From the NCBI GenBank assembly GCA_900545525.1, contig UQZX01000008.1, forward strand, positions 39,438-103,437: 64,000 nucleotides of DNA. The letters run 5' to 3'. The stretch is from an uncultured Prevotella sp. (GTDB lineage: Bacteria > Bacteroidota > Bacteroidia > Bacteroidales > Bacteroidaceae). The notes under the pieces are model-generated. The model saw only the letters and a program-made list of their open reading frames with translations, searched no databases and was not told the DNA's origin. Shown one piece after another: positions 34,699 to 43,127 of this stretch (within the stretch, counting starts at the first letter, position 1; the number at the start of each line of letters is the position of its first letter). The translations under genes were made by a program, and so were the position numbers.

Positions 34699-34843
34699 AA
34701 TATGTAATGCGCTTATTATTAATATGTTATCGAGATTCATCTTTCCTTTGCCTTTCATGTGTGCCGGCGTATGTGGAAAGCAATATATATAATATGTGTT
34801 TTTATAAGTTTGTGTAATGTTTCAATATATCGCAGGTAAAAGA

Positions 34844-34952
34844 TTGGGCTCATCCGAAATTTTGAGTGACATTCCGCCTTTACTTTCAGCCCGTAAAATA
34901 AGACGTAGAATTTCAATTAGTTTTATATCACTCCTAATTTCGGATGACCCAA
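34844..34952. repeat. Palindromic element, copy B1
   Basis: About 109 bp. Arms 34844-34869 and 34928-34952 are imperfect reverse complements, both containing the TCCGAAATT motif and GAGTGA. The interior carries (reverse strand) AAAACTAATTGAAATT and TTATTTTACGGGCTG, shared with the copy at the right end of the window. No coding capacity. It ends just before the tRNA-Arg promoter. Confidence 0.7.
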
Positions 34953-34970
34953 AGATTTTTATGTGAAAAG

Positions 34971-35002
34971 TTTGGCAATGAAAGAAAAAATAGCTAATTT
35001 TG
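34971..35002 (+). promoter_or_regulatory. Promoter of tRNA-Arg
   Basis: TTTG (34971-34974), 20 bases, TAATTTTG (34995-35002): exact consensus, with the tRNA starting 13 bases later. Confidence 0.82.
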
Positions 35003-35015
35003 CAGGCGATTTGGA

Positions 35016-35090
35016 GGTTCCGTAGCTCAGTTGGATTAGAGCAACGCCCTTCTAAGGCGTGGGTCTAGGGTTCGAATCCCTACGGAATCA
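35016..35090 (+). tRNA. tRNA-Arg (anticodon TCT)
   Basis: A 75-nt cloverleaf. The acceptor stem pairs GGTTCCG with CGGAATC (one G-T pair) with discriminator A. The D-arm is AGCTCAGTTGGATTAGAGC, the anticodon stem ACGCC/GGCGT encloses CTTCTAA (anticodon TCT, reads AGA), and the T-arm contains GGTTCGAATCC. CCA is not encoded. Dedicated promoter and hairpin terminator. Confidence 0.97.
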
Positions 35091-35145
35091 CCTGTAAAGC
35101 AAAAGAAACGCTCTGTTTAAAGGGCGTTTCTTTTGCTTTACAGGT
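35090..35145 (+). terminator. Long hairpin after tRNA-Arg
   Basis: A perfect 22-bp stem runs from 35090-35111 to 35124-35145 around a 12-nt loop. It begins at the tRNA discriminator base. There is no T-run after it; the T-rich stretch TTTCTTTTGC is inside the stem. Confidence 0.7.
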
Positions 35146-35233
35146 ATGCCTTATGGGGATGTTTATCTCTATGATTACATATTTAATTTGTAGTCAGCAA
35201 TATGTTCACCGTAAATGTGTCTGTCAATGTTTC

Positions 35234-35992
35234 TCAGAGTGAAGCCTGCCGTTGGAACTCGGCACACGTAATGGCAGTGGCTATTGCAACGTTGAGGCTC
35301 TCTGCTGTTGCCCTTCCTTTGGGATAGTTCGGTATGAAGAGCCGTCTGTTAATTTTTGCCGCAACTTTGTCGGATATGCCCTTGCCTTCGTTGCCCATGA
35401 CGATAATGCCGTTGCGGGTCAGGGACTGTCCGTATATATTGCTGCCGTCAAGAAAGGTGCCGTAGACAGGTGTGTTGTCTGGTATGTTGTCGATGAATGT
35501 ACACATATCCGTGTATGTGACATTGACTCTGGCTATGCTTCCCATCGTTGCCTGAACGACCTTTGGATTGTAAACGTCGGCTGTATCCTTGCTGCAGAAT
35601 ATGTTTGTGATGCCAAACCAGTCGGCTATCCTTATTATTGTGCCGAGGTTTCCGGGATCCTGCACCCCGTCGAGGGCAAGACAGAGATGCCGGGAGAAGT
35701 CAGCCGTTGCATTCTTGTTGTCTATAAAAGGGAATATTCCGAGAACCTTTTGGGGATTTTGCAGAAAGCTTATCTTTTTCAGTTCACTGTCGTTTACCAC
35801 AATGTCATCCCGACATGCCGCATATCCGTTGCCTGCGAACCATTCTTCCGTGGCTATTATGCGCTTGGGCTTGCAGATATGCAGCAGGTCGCCTACAACC
35901 TTCGGACCTTCTGCCACAAACACCCTGTCGTTGTATCGGTTTTTCTTCAGTTCAAGTGAATGAATGTATTTAGCCAGATTTTTACTTATCAT
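35234..35992 (-). CDS. TrmH/SpoU-family RNA 2'-O-methyltransferase
   Basis: Methylates ribose 2'-OH in rRNA or tRNA. The 252-residue protein has an N-terminal substrate-binding domain (VFVAEGPKVVGDLL) and a C-terminal SPOUT knot with three motifs: ALDGVQDPGNLGTIIRIADW, IIVMGNEGKGIS, and LFIPNYPKGRATAESLNVAIA. It resembles RlmB or TsnR-type enzymes; the exact target nucleotide cannot be inferred. Divergent from the TamL-like gene, with promoters overlapping in a 74-base gap. Confidence 0.88.
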   Translation of the reverse strand: MISKNLAKYIHSLELKKNRYNDRVFVAEGPKVVGDLLHICKPKRIIATEEWFAGNGYAACRDDIVVNDSELKKISFLQNPQKVLGIFPFIDNKNATADFSRHLCLALDGVQDPGNLGTIIRIADWFGITNIFCSKDTADVYNPKVVQATMGSIARVNVTYTDMCTFIDNIPDNTPVYGTFLDGSNIYGQSLTRNGIIVMGNEGKGISDKVAAKINRRLFIPNYPKGRATAESLNVAIATAITCAEFQRQASL

Positions 35993-36015
35993 GTCGTTTT
36001 CGGTTCTTTTGTGAG

Positions 36016-36047
36016 CAAAAGTACAAAAAATATATTATTTTTGCAAC
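36016..36047 (-). promoter_or_regulatory. Probable promoter of the SpoU methyltransferase gene
   Basis: TACTTTTG (36016-36023) on the minus strand, with GTTG (36044-36047), one mismatch from TTTG, at a 20-base spacing. On the plus strand TATTTTTG (36036-36043) overlaps it and may serve the divergent gene. Confidence 0.5.
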
Positions 36048-36066
36048 ACTAAAAATGAGGAGATAA

Positions 36067-38289
36067 GTGACAAGAGTGCTTCTGAACATCATACGCCGGA
36101 CCGTCGTGGTATTTGCTGTTGTTGTTATGACAGCCTGTTCGGCATCCAAATTTATTCCCGAAGGCATGTATATGCTTGACAAGGTTGAGTTGGAAATCGA
36201 CAATAAGGATGTCGATGTGTCGTTGCTTGAGCCGTATATACGCCAGAAAGAAAATTCAAAATGGTTCTCGGCATTGAAGGTTCCGCTCGGAACATACGCC
36301 CTTGCCGGTGCGGATACGACGAAATGGATAAACCGTACATTGCGTAAGATGGGTGAAAGACCTGTTGTCTACGATACATTGCAGGCACAGCTTACTTGTG
36401 AGGACCTGTCAACAGCCGTGGGCAACATGGGATATCTCAATGCAAAGGTGGATGTGAGGACGCGGCTTAAGGGCAGGAACAGGCTGTCGCTGATATATCA
36501 TGTGACGGCAGGCAAGCCCTTTTTCGTACGCTCCATACACCATGACATTCAGGATGACAGCATCGCAGCGTTTTTGAAGAGCGCAGGAAACTATGGCAGC
36601 AAGCTCAGGGACGGGAAGCTTTTCAATGTAAATGAGCTTGACGATGAGCGTAAGCTGGTAACGTCGCTCCTCATGGACAACGGATATTATCATTTTAACA
36701 AAGACTTCATAACTTTCTCGGTCGACTCGGCAAGAGGCTCGCAGCTGCTCGATGTGACGATGCACATCCATAAATACCGTGAGGGCGGCAACTCTGACGA
36801 GACTTTGCATCCGCGCTATTCTATACGCAGCGTTAACTTCTCCGGCGGTGACGACGGTGGAACGCATCTGAGAAAGAGCGTGTTGCGGGAGAACACGTGG
36901 ATAGAGGAGGGGAGGCTCTTCAGCTCGCGCGATCTGCAAAGGACATATAACAGTTTCGGAAAGTTGCCGGCAGTTAAATATACGAGTATAAGGTTTCAGG
37001 AAGTTCCCGATACGAATATGCTTGACTGTAACATACATGTAAGTACGAACAAGCCGAACAGCATAAGCTTTCAGCCGGAGGGCACAAATACCGCCGGCGA
37101 TTTGGGGGCCGCCGTGTCTGTTACTTATGAGAACAGGAATGTGTTAAGGGGAGCCGAGACTTTCAGCATAAGGCTGCGCGGTGCTTTTGAGGCGATAACA
37201 GGTCTTGAGGGCTATCAAAATCAAGATTACGAAGAGTATAGCGTGGAGTCCAAGTTGTCTTTTCCGCGCTTTGTCGCCCCGTTTCTTCCTTCTTCTTTCC
37301 GCAAGAACTCTTCCGCCGTGTCTGAGCTTGCGGTGAGTTATAACATGCAGAACAGGCCCGAGTTCCACCGGCGCGTGTTCTCTTCGGCATGGCGTTATCG
37401 CTGGAGCAACCTTAAACGGACAAAAAGTTATAAGTTTGACCTGATAGACCTCAATTACATCTATATGCCGTGGATATCGCCAACCTTCAAGGAAGAGTAT
37501 CTTGACAATGCCGGTAACCGCAATGCCATATTGAGATACAACTATGAGGACCTTTTCATAATGAAGATAGGCTTCGGATATTCTTACACGGGAGACGGAG
37601 AGGCATGCAGGATAAATGTGGAGACGGCGGGCAACGTGTTGAACGCATTGTCGCGCATGGCAGACTTCTCGCGCAACGGCGACGGACAGTATACCTTATT
37701 TAATATAGCGTATGCGCAGTATGTAAAGGCTGATTTTGACTATACAAAGGTTATTAAGACTGGTGCGCAGTCCGGGCTTGCGCTTCACATGGGGCTGGGC
37801 GTGGCATATCCTTATGGCAACAGTTCCGTCCTGCCTTTCGAGAAACGGTATTTTTCGGGAGGTGCAAACTCTGTGAGAGGCTGGAGCGTAAGGGGCTTGG
37901 GACCAGGACGGTTCCGTGGGGTTGACGGAGCCATTGATTTTATCAACCAGACAGGTGACGTAAAGCTCGACTTGAACATGGAATACCGCATGCCGCTGTT
38001 CTGGAAGATATACGGTGCAGCCTTTGTAGATGCCGGAAACATTTGGACCCTGCGCAAATATGAGGAGCAGCCGGGAGGAGAGTTTGATTTCGGCGAGTTC
38101 TATAAGCAGATAGCCGTGGCTTACGGTATAGGTTTAAGGCTTAACTTCGATTATTTCATATTGCGTTTCGACATGGGTATGAAAGCCATAAACCCCGCTT
38201 ACGAAACGCGTGACGAACATTATGCCATAGTGCATCCTAAGTTTGGGCGCGACTCGGCTTTCCATTTTGCCGTGGGACTACCTTTTTAA
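36067..38289 (+). CDS. TamL-like outer-membrane Omp85-family lipoprotein
   Basis: A 740-residue Omp85 superfamily protein acting in outer-membrane assembly or translocation. The N-terminus has a signal peptide with lipobox MTACS (Cys 24), so it is lipid-anchored; this is characteristic of the Bacteroidota TamA homologue TamL. POTRA-like domains span about 35-330 and a 16-strand barrel about 350-740. The L6 signature NSVRGWSVRGLGPGRF is present, and the C-terminus is aromatic (VGLPF). The start is GTG 36067 with AGGAG just upstream. A BamA paralogue is the alternative, but the lipobox argues for TamL. Confidence 0.82.
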   Translation: MTRVLLNIIRRTVVVFAVVVMTACSASKFIPEGMYMLDKVELEIDNKDVDVSLLEPYIRQKENSKWFSALKVPLGTYALAGADTTKWINRTLRKMGERPVVYDTLQAQLTCEDLSTAVGNMGYLNAKVDVRTRLKGRNRLSLIYHVTAGKPFFVRSIHHDIQDDSIAAFLKSAGNYGSKLRDGKLFNVNELDDERKLVTSLLMDNGYYHFNKDFITFSVDSARGSQLLDVTMHIHKYREGGNSDETLHPRYSIRSVNFSGGDDGGTHLRKSVLRENTWIEEGRLFSSRDLQRTYNSFGKLPAVKYTSIRFQEVPDTNMLDCNIHVSTNKPNSISFQPEGTNTAGDLGAAVSVTYENRNVLRGAETFSIRLRGAFEAITGLEGYQNQDYEEYSVESKLSFPRFVAPFLPSSFRKNSSAVSELAVSYNMQNRPEFHRRVFSSAWRYRWSNLKRTKSYKFDLIDLNYIYMPWISPTFKEEYLDNAGNRNAILRYNYEDLFIMKIGFGYSYTGDGEACRINVETAGNVLNALSRMADFSRNGDGQYTLFNIAYAQYVKADFDYTKVIKTGAQSGLALHMGLGVAYPYGNSSVLPFEKRYFSGGANSVRGWSVRGLGPGRFRGVDGAIDFINQTGDVKLDLNMEYRMPLFWKIYGAAFVDAGNIWTLRKYEEQPGGEFDFGEFYKQIAVAYGIGLRLNFDYFILRFDMGMKAINPAYETRDEHYAIVHPKFGRDSAFHFAVGLPF

Positions 38290-38716
38290 TGAGCCATTTG
38301 CCGTTGTCCTTTGCAAGTGTGATAATATATTCAGACCTGTTCTTTACTTGTCCCGGCTCACCTATAGCGTCCTTTGTATAATAGTCGTTCACTGTACATT
38401 CGGCTTCGGCGCAGCTGTCGTTCACTATCACAACGTCGCCCGTCTCGCATGTGGCAGCGGTCTCCTTGTTGCGCAGTGCCGTGATGTCTTCTTCCGTTAT
38501 GTTGGTTGCGACATAGCCGATAGTCTTCTTCATGTCTGCCGTGCACAGCTTTGCCACATCATTGAAGCGATAGTTGAAATAGCCGTATGCAAAATCATCG
38601 GCAATGGAGCTGATGGTTTCGGTCTCATCGTTGCCGCCTGTCCTTATCTTGCTGCACGACAGCGTGGCTGTAAACGACAAGAGGCAAAGTGTAAAAATAT
38701 GGTATCTGAATTTCAT
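38237..38716 (-). CDS. Small lipoprotein, DUF4878-like
   Basis: From ATG 38716 it encodes 159 residues: a signal peptide with lipobox ATLSC (Cys 21), then a domain of about 110 residues. It contains DDFAYGYFNYRFND and ends ITLAKDNGKWLIKKV, the pattern of NTF2-like DUF4878 lipoproteins. Function unknown. The longer frame (38803) is rejected as it runs through the divergent promoter region. The last 53 bases overlap the 3' end of the TamL-like gene tail to tail; the encoded tail after residue 146 is poorly conserved in character. Confidence 0.7.
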   Translation of the reverse strand: MKFRYHIFTLCLLSFTATLSCSKIRTGGNDETETISSIADDFAYGYFNYRFNDVAKLCTADMKKTIGYVATNITEEDITALRNKETAATCETGDVVIVNDSCAEAECTVNDYYTKDAIGEPGQVKNRSEYIITLAKDNGKWLIKKVVPRQNGKPSRAQT

Positions 38717-38754
38717 ATTAAAACATAAAAAATCGCACAAAGATAACAAAAAAC

Positions 38755-38786
38755 TTTGGTGTTGTTTTCTTTTATATTTACTTTTG
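38755..38786 (+). promoter_or_regulatory. Promoter of the MBL hydrolase gene
   Basis: TTTG (38755-38758), 20 bases, TACTTTTG (38779-38786): exact consensus, 18 bases upstream of ATG 38805. It supports that start over an upstream in-frame ATG at 38604. Confidence 0.8.
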
Positions 38787-38804
38787 CATCCAAAATCCGA
38801 CAAA

Positions 38805-39608
38805 ATGCTTAAATTTATATCTTTCGGAAGTGGAAGTTGCGGTAATTGTTATTACCTTTATACTGAAACAGAAGGACTCTTAATAGACTCAGGAATAGGT
38901 ATCAGGACATTAAAGAAGTTTTTCCATGATTATGGTTGCAGTCTCGGCGATGTGAACAATATACTTGTCACACACGACCATGCCGACCATGTCAAGGCAG
39001 TGGGTTGTCTAAGTCAGGACTACAACATTCCGGTCTATGCCACGGACGAGGTTCATAAAGGCATAGCATGCAATTATTGTGTTCGCAAGAAGGTCAGTCC
39101 CGATAATATCAGATATATATGCAAGGGCGAGACGTTTGTTCTCGGCTCATTCTCCGTAACTCCGTTTGATGTTCCCCACGACAGCCGTGACAATGTTGGC
39201 TATAAGATTGTTTATGGCGGCACGACTTTCTGTCTTATAACCGATGTGGGGCATGTTACTCCGGATATAGAACGGTATATCGGCGAGGCGGACTATCTTG
39301 TGATAGAGGCAAATCATGATGAGGAGATGCTGCTCAACGGCACTTATCCGAGGCATCTTAAACTGCGCGTGAGTGGTCCCAGTGGGCATCTCAGCAACAA
39401 ATCGTGTGCCGAGGCAATCGCGCGCAGTGCCACCGGCAGGCTCAAGCATGTGTGGCTCTGCCATTTGAGTCAGGAAAACAACCATCCCGAACTGGCACGC
39501 AAGACAGTTGAGATGGTGCTGGGTGAGAACGGCATAGTCGCAGGATGCGATTTCTCTCTTGATATATTGAAGAGAAAGACGCCGACGGGCGTTTTTGAAC
39601 TGGAATAG
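38805..39608 (+). CDS. MBL-fold metallohydrolase, YycJ/WalJ-like
   Basis: A 267-residue metallo-beta-lactamase-fold protein with GSGSCGNCYYL at the N-terminus, the metal motif THDHADH (56-62), FDVPHDSRDNVGY with a ligand His, LITDVGHV, and a late VWLCHLSQENNHPE block. This matches YycJ/WalJ proteins, reported as nuclease-like enzymes linked to DNA repair and cell-wall signalling in Gram-positives; the role in Bacteroidota is not settled. The next gene begins about 20 bases later. Confidence 0.85.
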   Translation: MLKFISFGSGSCGNCYYLYTETEGLLIDSGIGIRTLKKFFHDYGCSLGDVNNILVTHDHADHVKAVGCLSQDYNIPVYATDEVHKGIACNYCVRKKVSPDNIRYICKGETFVLGSFSVTPFDVPHDSRDNVGYKIVYGGTTFCLITDVGHVTPDIERYIGEADYLVIEANHDEEMLLNGTYPRHLKLRVSGPSGHLSNKSCAEAIARSATGRLKHVWLCHLSQENNHPELARKTVEMVLGENGIVAGCDFSLDILKRKTPTGVFELE

Positions 39609-39628
39609 TTTTGTTTAATAAAGTCACA

Positions 39629-40291
39629 ATGAATACATTTACAAGAAAGATTCTTATATCGGCTGTATTTATGGTATGTGCCAGTGCAAACGCGCAGACA
39701 AGCTTAGGCGATATATTGAATAAGGTGAAAGAAGCGGCGGAAGCCGGAAGCAACACGGGCGGCAAGACGAAGGGAGACGTGCTGTCCACCCTTACAGGCG
39801 TGTTCTCCAAGAACAAGATAGCGACAAAAGAGCTTGTCATTGGCACGTGGGTATACGAAGAACCGGCAGTCGTGTTCAAGAGCGATAATATTCTCAAGAA
39901 ATCCGGAGGCAAGCTGGCTGCCTCACTGATAGAAAAGAAGTTGCAGGAGAAGCTGGAGAAATATGGTTTCAAAAAGGGAATGGTAAGCATGAGCTTTGAC
40001 AAGAACGGGAATTTCGAGCAGAAGCTGCGTGGAAAGTCATTGAAGGGGACGTATACCATAGAAGACAAGAACATAATATTGAAGTATGCCGGTAAGGTAT
40101 CGCAGTTTGTCGGCACGACACAGGTTGACGGCGACTGTCTTCTTATTGTCATGGATGCATCGAAGCTTCTCAAATATGTCAATGCGCTGGGCAAGTATTC
40201 CAATGATTCGAGACTGAAGGCGGCAACGTCACTGCTCGGGAGCATGGACGGAATGGAATGCGGGCTGTTGTTGAAAAAACAACAGAGGTAA
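39629..40291 (+). CDS. DUF4923 family exported protein
   Basis: From ATG 39629 it encodes 220 residues: a signal peptide (about 1-23, ending SANAQ), a short Lys/Ala linker with a Gly-rich patch, and a lipocalin-like DUF4923 domain (about 66-215). That domain includes IGTWVYEEPAVVFKSDN and GTYTIEDKNIILKYAGK. The Bacteroidota family is of unknown function, probably periplasmic. Co-transcription with the MBL hydrolase is likely from the short gap. Confidence 0.8.
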   Translation: MNTFTRKILISAVFMVCASANAQTSLGDILNKVKEAAEAGSNTGGKTKGDVLSTLTGVFSKNKIATKELVIGTWVYEEPAVVFKSDNILKKSGGKLAASLIEKKLQEKLEKYGFKKGMVSMSFDKNGNFEQKLRGKSLKGTYTIEDKNIILKYAGKVSQFVGTTQVDGDCLLIVMDASKLLKYVNALGKYSNDSRLKAATSLLGSMDGMECGLLLKKQQR

Positions 40292-40385
40292 AGCTGGAAA
40301 GGCGGAAATGGAGAGTATGAGAAGCTTGTTTAGCACGTTATTTCTGCAAAAATAGGTTAAAAAACATGCAGTAATACCCTTTACG

Positions 40386-40417
40386 TATGTTAATGACGAT
40401 AAAAATAACTACCTTTG
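40386..40417 (+). promoter_or_regulatory. Probable promoter of rpsP
   Basis: TACCTTTG (40410-40417) with TATG (40386-40389), one mismatch from TTTG, 20 bases upstream. Confidence 0.5.
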
Positions 40418-40474
40418 CGCCGCTATTATGGATTAGTAGCACAATTCAAACCTAAAAAATAACAATTATTTAAA

Positions 40475-41008
40475 ATGGCAACAAAAATCAGATTACAACG
40501 CGGCGGACGTAAAGGATATGCTTTCTACAGCATCGTAGTCGCTGACGTAAGGGCACCACGTGATGGTAAATTTACTGAAAAGATTGGTACATACAACCCC
40601 AACACCAATCCTGCCACAGTAGATTTGGATTTTGACAGAGCTCTTTATTGGGTAGAGACAGGCGCACAGCCTACTGACACAGCACGCAACATCCTCAAGA
40701 GCGAGGGTGTTTACATGATGAAGCACTTGCGTGGCGGTGTGAAGAAGGGCGCTTTTGACGAGGCTGCTGCACAGAGCAAGTTCGATGCATGGAAGGCTGA
40801 CAAGGTGAAAGGTCTGGACGCTCTCCGTGAGAACGAGGCTAAGGCAAAGAAAGAAGCTTATGCAAAAAATCTTGAAGCAGAGAAGAAGATGAATGAGGCA
40901 ATCGCAAAGAAGGTAGCTGAAAAGAAGGCTGCCGAGGCTGCCGCTGAGGCTCCTGCTGAAGAGGCTGCATCTGATGCGGCTGAAGAAGCAACGGCTGCTG
41001 AGGCTTAA
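40475..41008 (+). CDS. rpsP: 30S ribosomal protein S16 with C-terminal extension
   Basis: Small-subunit protein needed for 30S assembly. Residues 1-85 are canonical S16 (MATKIRLQRGGRKGYAFYSI, IGTYNPNT, ALYWVETGAQPTDTARNILK). The remaining 90 or so residues form a charged, then Ala/Glu-rich helical tail ending AAEEATAAEA; such tails are common in Bacteroidota S16, so the 177-residue length is not an error. Monocistronic, with a strong terminator. Confidence 0.96.
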   Translation: MATKIRLQRGGRKGYAFYSIVVADVRAPRDGKFTEKIGTYNPNTNPATVDLDFDRALYWVETGAQPTDTARNILKSEGVYMMKHLRGGVKKGAFDEAAAQSKFDAWKADKVKGLDALRENEAKAKKEAYAKNLEAEKKMNEAIAKKVAEKKAAEAAAEAPAEEAASDAAEEATAAEA

Positions 41009-41028
41009 GAGATTTTCCTGCTTGGAAT

Positions 41029-41066
41029 AAAAAAGATGAAGTCCGATGGGCTTCATCTTTTTTTTG
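41029..41066 (+). terminator. Bidirectional terminator between rpsP and a glycosyltransferase gene
   Basis: A 13-bp stem pairs AAAAAAGATGAAG (41029-41041) with CTTCATCTTTTTT (41051-41063), with a 9-nt loop and T-runs on both strands. The stop codon of the convergent glycosyltransferase gene (41053) lies inside the right arm. Confidence 0.85.
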
Positions 41067-42153
41067 TGCCGTAAAACTTCTCATATTGCCGTGCCACCTT
41101 TATATAGTCGTGGTGCTTCCGGATATATTCCACGCTCTGCCTTTTCAGCGACGGAATAGCTTCGGGGCATGTCACGAGACGTTCCAAAGCTTTGAAAACG
41201 CTGTCATAACTTGGTTCCACGTTTATAATCGGGCGCAACTCCTTTTCATTCAAGATGTCGTAGTTCTCCTTTTCTCCGCCTCCGACCACGATGATTCCCT
41301 TCGACATGGCAAGCAACGCGTTCATCGCCGGAGTGTAGCTGTAAAGCTGGTCGAGGATTATATCGCTGCTGTCCATGAGCTTTCTGTATTCGTTGAATGG
41401 GACCGACTCAGCCTTTATCACCTCCACCTTGTCCGGATACTTGTCCTTTATGTCAATTGCGGCACGCAGCATGATGTCCGTACCCTTATATTCGCTGCGC
41501 GCCTTGTTTATTCCGATGAATATTCTGACGGGGTATGTGAAGCCGTCTGCCACTCTCGTGTGCACGGGCTTTATGGGAAACGGTATGAACATTGTCTTTT
41601 CCGGAAATGCCGGATTGTAGCATACCCAGTATTCATAGAGTCCCGTTATTATCCCGTCGCAGTCTTCTGCGATATAGCGGTTCAGCCTTTCCTTTGCCGT
41701 GCCCGTCCAGTCGGCACGCTCCTTCATGGCACTGACATCGCTGCGCAACTCGTTTCCGAAGTTGAAGTCGCTGTATCTCAATGGCTTGTCGTTCACACAT
41801 GTGTTCACCCAATACCAGTCCATGCCGTATCCTCCGAGAAACACCTTCCCGTTGTGTTTGCGCAGATACCTGTATATGGCGAATATCCTTTCCGCCTTTA
41901 TTTCGAGGAACATGGGATTTATGAGCTGGACCACGTCATATCCCCTCAGACGCGGCAGTATGGAATAGAGCTTTGCCATGTAGACAATGCCGCCGAGCTT
42001 CGAGGGATGCCTTACGAGCGATATGTCGCGGGGATAATTCTTCCAAAAATCTCCGTTTGAGACAACGGTCACGCTGTGTCCTATTGCTTTCAGACCTTCG
42101 GCAAGTGTGGCATGGACGTTGCTGTATTCTCCAATCAACAGTATTTTCATCAC
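41053..42153 (-). CDS. Glycosyltransferase, GT-B fold
   Basis: A 366-residue cytoplasmic glycosyltransferase with a GT4-like two-domain layout. The N-terminal Rossmann domain begins MMKILLIGEYSNVHATLAEG; the C-terminal domain has FIGINKARSEYKGTD (about 235), VEVIKAESVPFNEY, and the ADP/UDP-sugar-binding region SDIILDQLYSYTPAMNALLAMSKG's conserved acidic patch. Donor and acceptor unknown. Last gene of a three-gene set; it overlaps the upstream glycosyltransferase by four bases. Confidence 0.75.
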   Translation of the reverse strand: MMKILLIGEYSNVHATLAEGLKAIGHSVTVVSNGDFWKNYPRDISLVRHPSKLGGIVYMAKLYSILPRLRGYDVVQLINPMFLEIKAERIFAIYRYLRKHNGKVFLGGYGMDWYWVNTCVNDKPLRYSDFNFGNELRSDVSAMKERADWTGTAKERLNRYIAEDCDGIITGLYEYWVCYNPAFPEKTMFIPFPIKPVHTRVADGFTYPVRIFIGINKARSEYKGTDIMLRAAIDIKDKYPDKVEVIKAESVPFNEYRKLMDSSDIILDQLYSYTPAMNALLAMSKGIIVVGGGEKENYDILNEKELRPIINVEPSYDSVFKALERLVTCPEAIPSLKRQSVEYIRKHHDYIKVARQYEKFYGTKKR

Positions 42154-43127
42154 TCCTTGTTTATAGCCGGAAGCACTCTAAGCAGTACTCTGCGTCCTGC
42201 GCTGCTCCTGATAAGTCTTTTGAATATCCTGTATTTCATAGTATAGTTCTGCTCAGGAAGCGGGAACAGCCCGCGTCCGTACAGCCTGTCTATGCGCTTT
42301 TCAAGATGACTGTGCGACCGTGTCAGCATTATCACATTATATATATAGTCCATCGTAAGCTGTGCCACCCTGCGCCTCAGTGCCGTCCTGTTACTTATGG
42401 ATACGGAGTTTGCGATGTCGTCAAGACGGAAGATTACGCTCTCTATGTCGTTCAGGCGCTTCGTTATGTCTCGTTTCTCCCTGCGGTGTATTGCCGATGT
42501 CTCCCGCTCGCGGTAGTAGTATGCCGTCACGTCAGTCTGGAAAACCCTTTCCGCCCGCATTATCAGCTGTGGCGTAAACTCCTCGTCTTCCCCGTAGGCA
42601 ATGCCTTTTGTGAATTTCAGCCCTGTAAGGATGGAACTGCGGAAGACAAATCCCCACACGGCGGCGCGTATGTTGTTGTGTCTCATATATTCGCTTCCGT
42701 CCACCGGTCCCATGTCTTTTATAGGCTTTGCAGCCTTTCCGCCTTTTGTGAAGTTGAACAGCACCATGTCCGGACGTTCAAATCTCACTATGTCGAGACA
42801 CCTTTCGTATGAGGCGGAAATAAGCCAGTCGTCGCCGTCGACAAACTGTATGAATTCTCCCGAGCACATTTTAATGCCGGTGTTGCGTGCTTCGCTCACG
42901 CCCCCGTTACTCTTTCTTATGTATATGATGTGCTCACGGTATTCGGAAAGTCCCTCGAGGACATTGTTCTCCGACCCGTCGTCAATTACGATTATCTCCC
43001 TTTCGTGTTCGGAAAGCGACAGTGCCGTGATGCTTCCGATACATTTTCCGACCATTTCTGCCGGCAGGTTGTAACATGTGATGATGAAACTTACAAGAGT
43101 TTTTTTATCGCTTTGTGTATTCTGCAT
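42150..43127 (-). CDS. Glycosyltransferase family 2
   Basis: A 325-residue GT-A enzyme. It starts with VSFIITCYNLPAEMVGKCIG, then IVIDDGSENN (about 46-55), NGGVSEARNTGIKMCSGEFI (about 74-93) and the metal/nucleotide motif FVDGDDWL (about 95-102). The C-terminal half is basic. It probably adds a sugar to a lipid-linked glycan. The start lies within the 3' end of the upstream GT2 gene (37-base overlap) and the stop overlaps the next gene. Confidence 0.82.
   Translation of the reverse strand: MQNTQSDKKTLVSFIITCYNLPAEMVGKCIGSITALSLSEHEREIIVIDDGSENNVLEGLSEYREHIIYIRKSNGGVSEARNTGIKMCSGEFIQFVDGDDWLISASYERCLDIVRFERPDMVLFNFTKGGKAAKPIKDMGPVDGSEYMRHNNIRAAVWGFVFRSSILTGLKFTKGIAYGEDEEFTPQLIMRAERVFQTDVTAYYYRERETSAIHRREKRDITKRLNDIESVIFRLDDIANSVSISNRTALRRRVAQLTMDYIYNVIMLTRSHSHLEKRIDRLYGRGLFPLPEQNYTMKYRIFKRLIRSSAGRRVLLRVLPAINKE

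Noticed and set aside
34971..35145. Integrated element using tRNA-Arg as attachment site
   Set aside because: No integrase, no direct repeat of the tRNA 3' end elsewhere in the window, and the downstream sequence is the tRNA's own hairpin followed by housekeeping genes.
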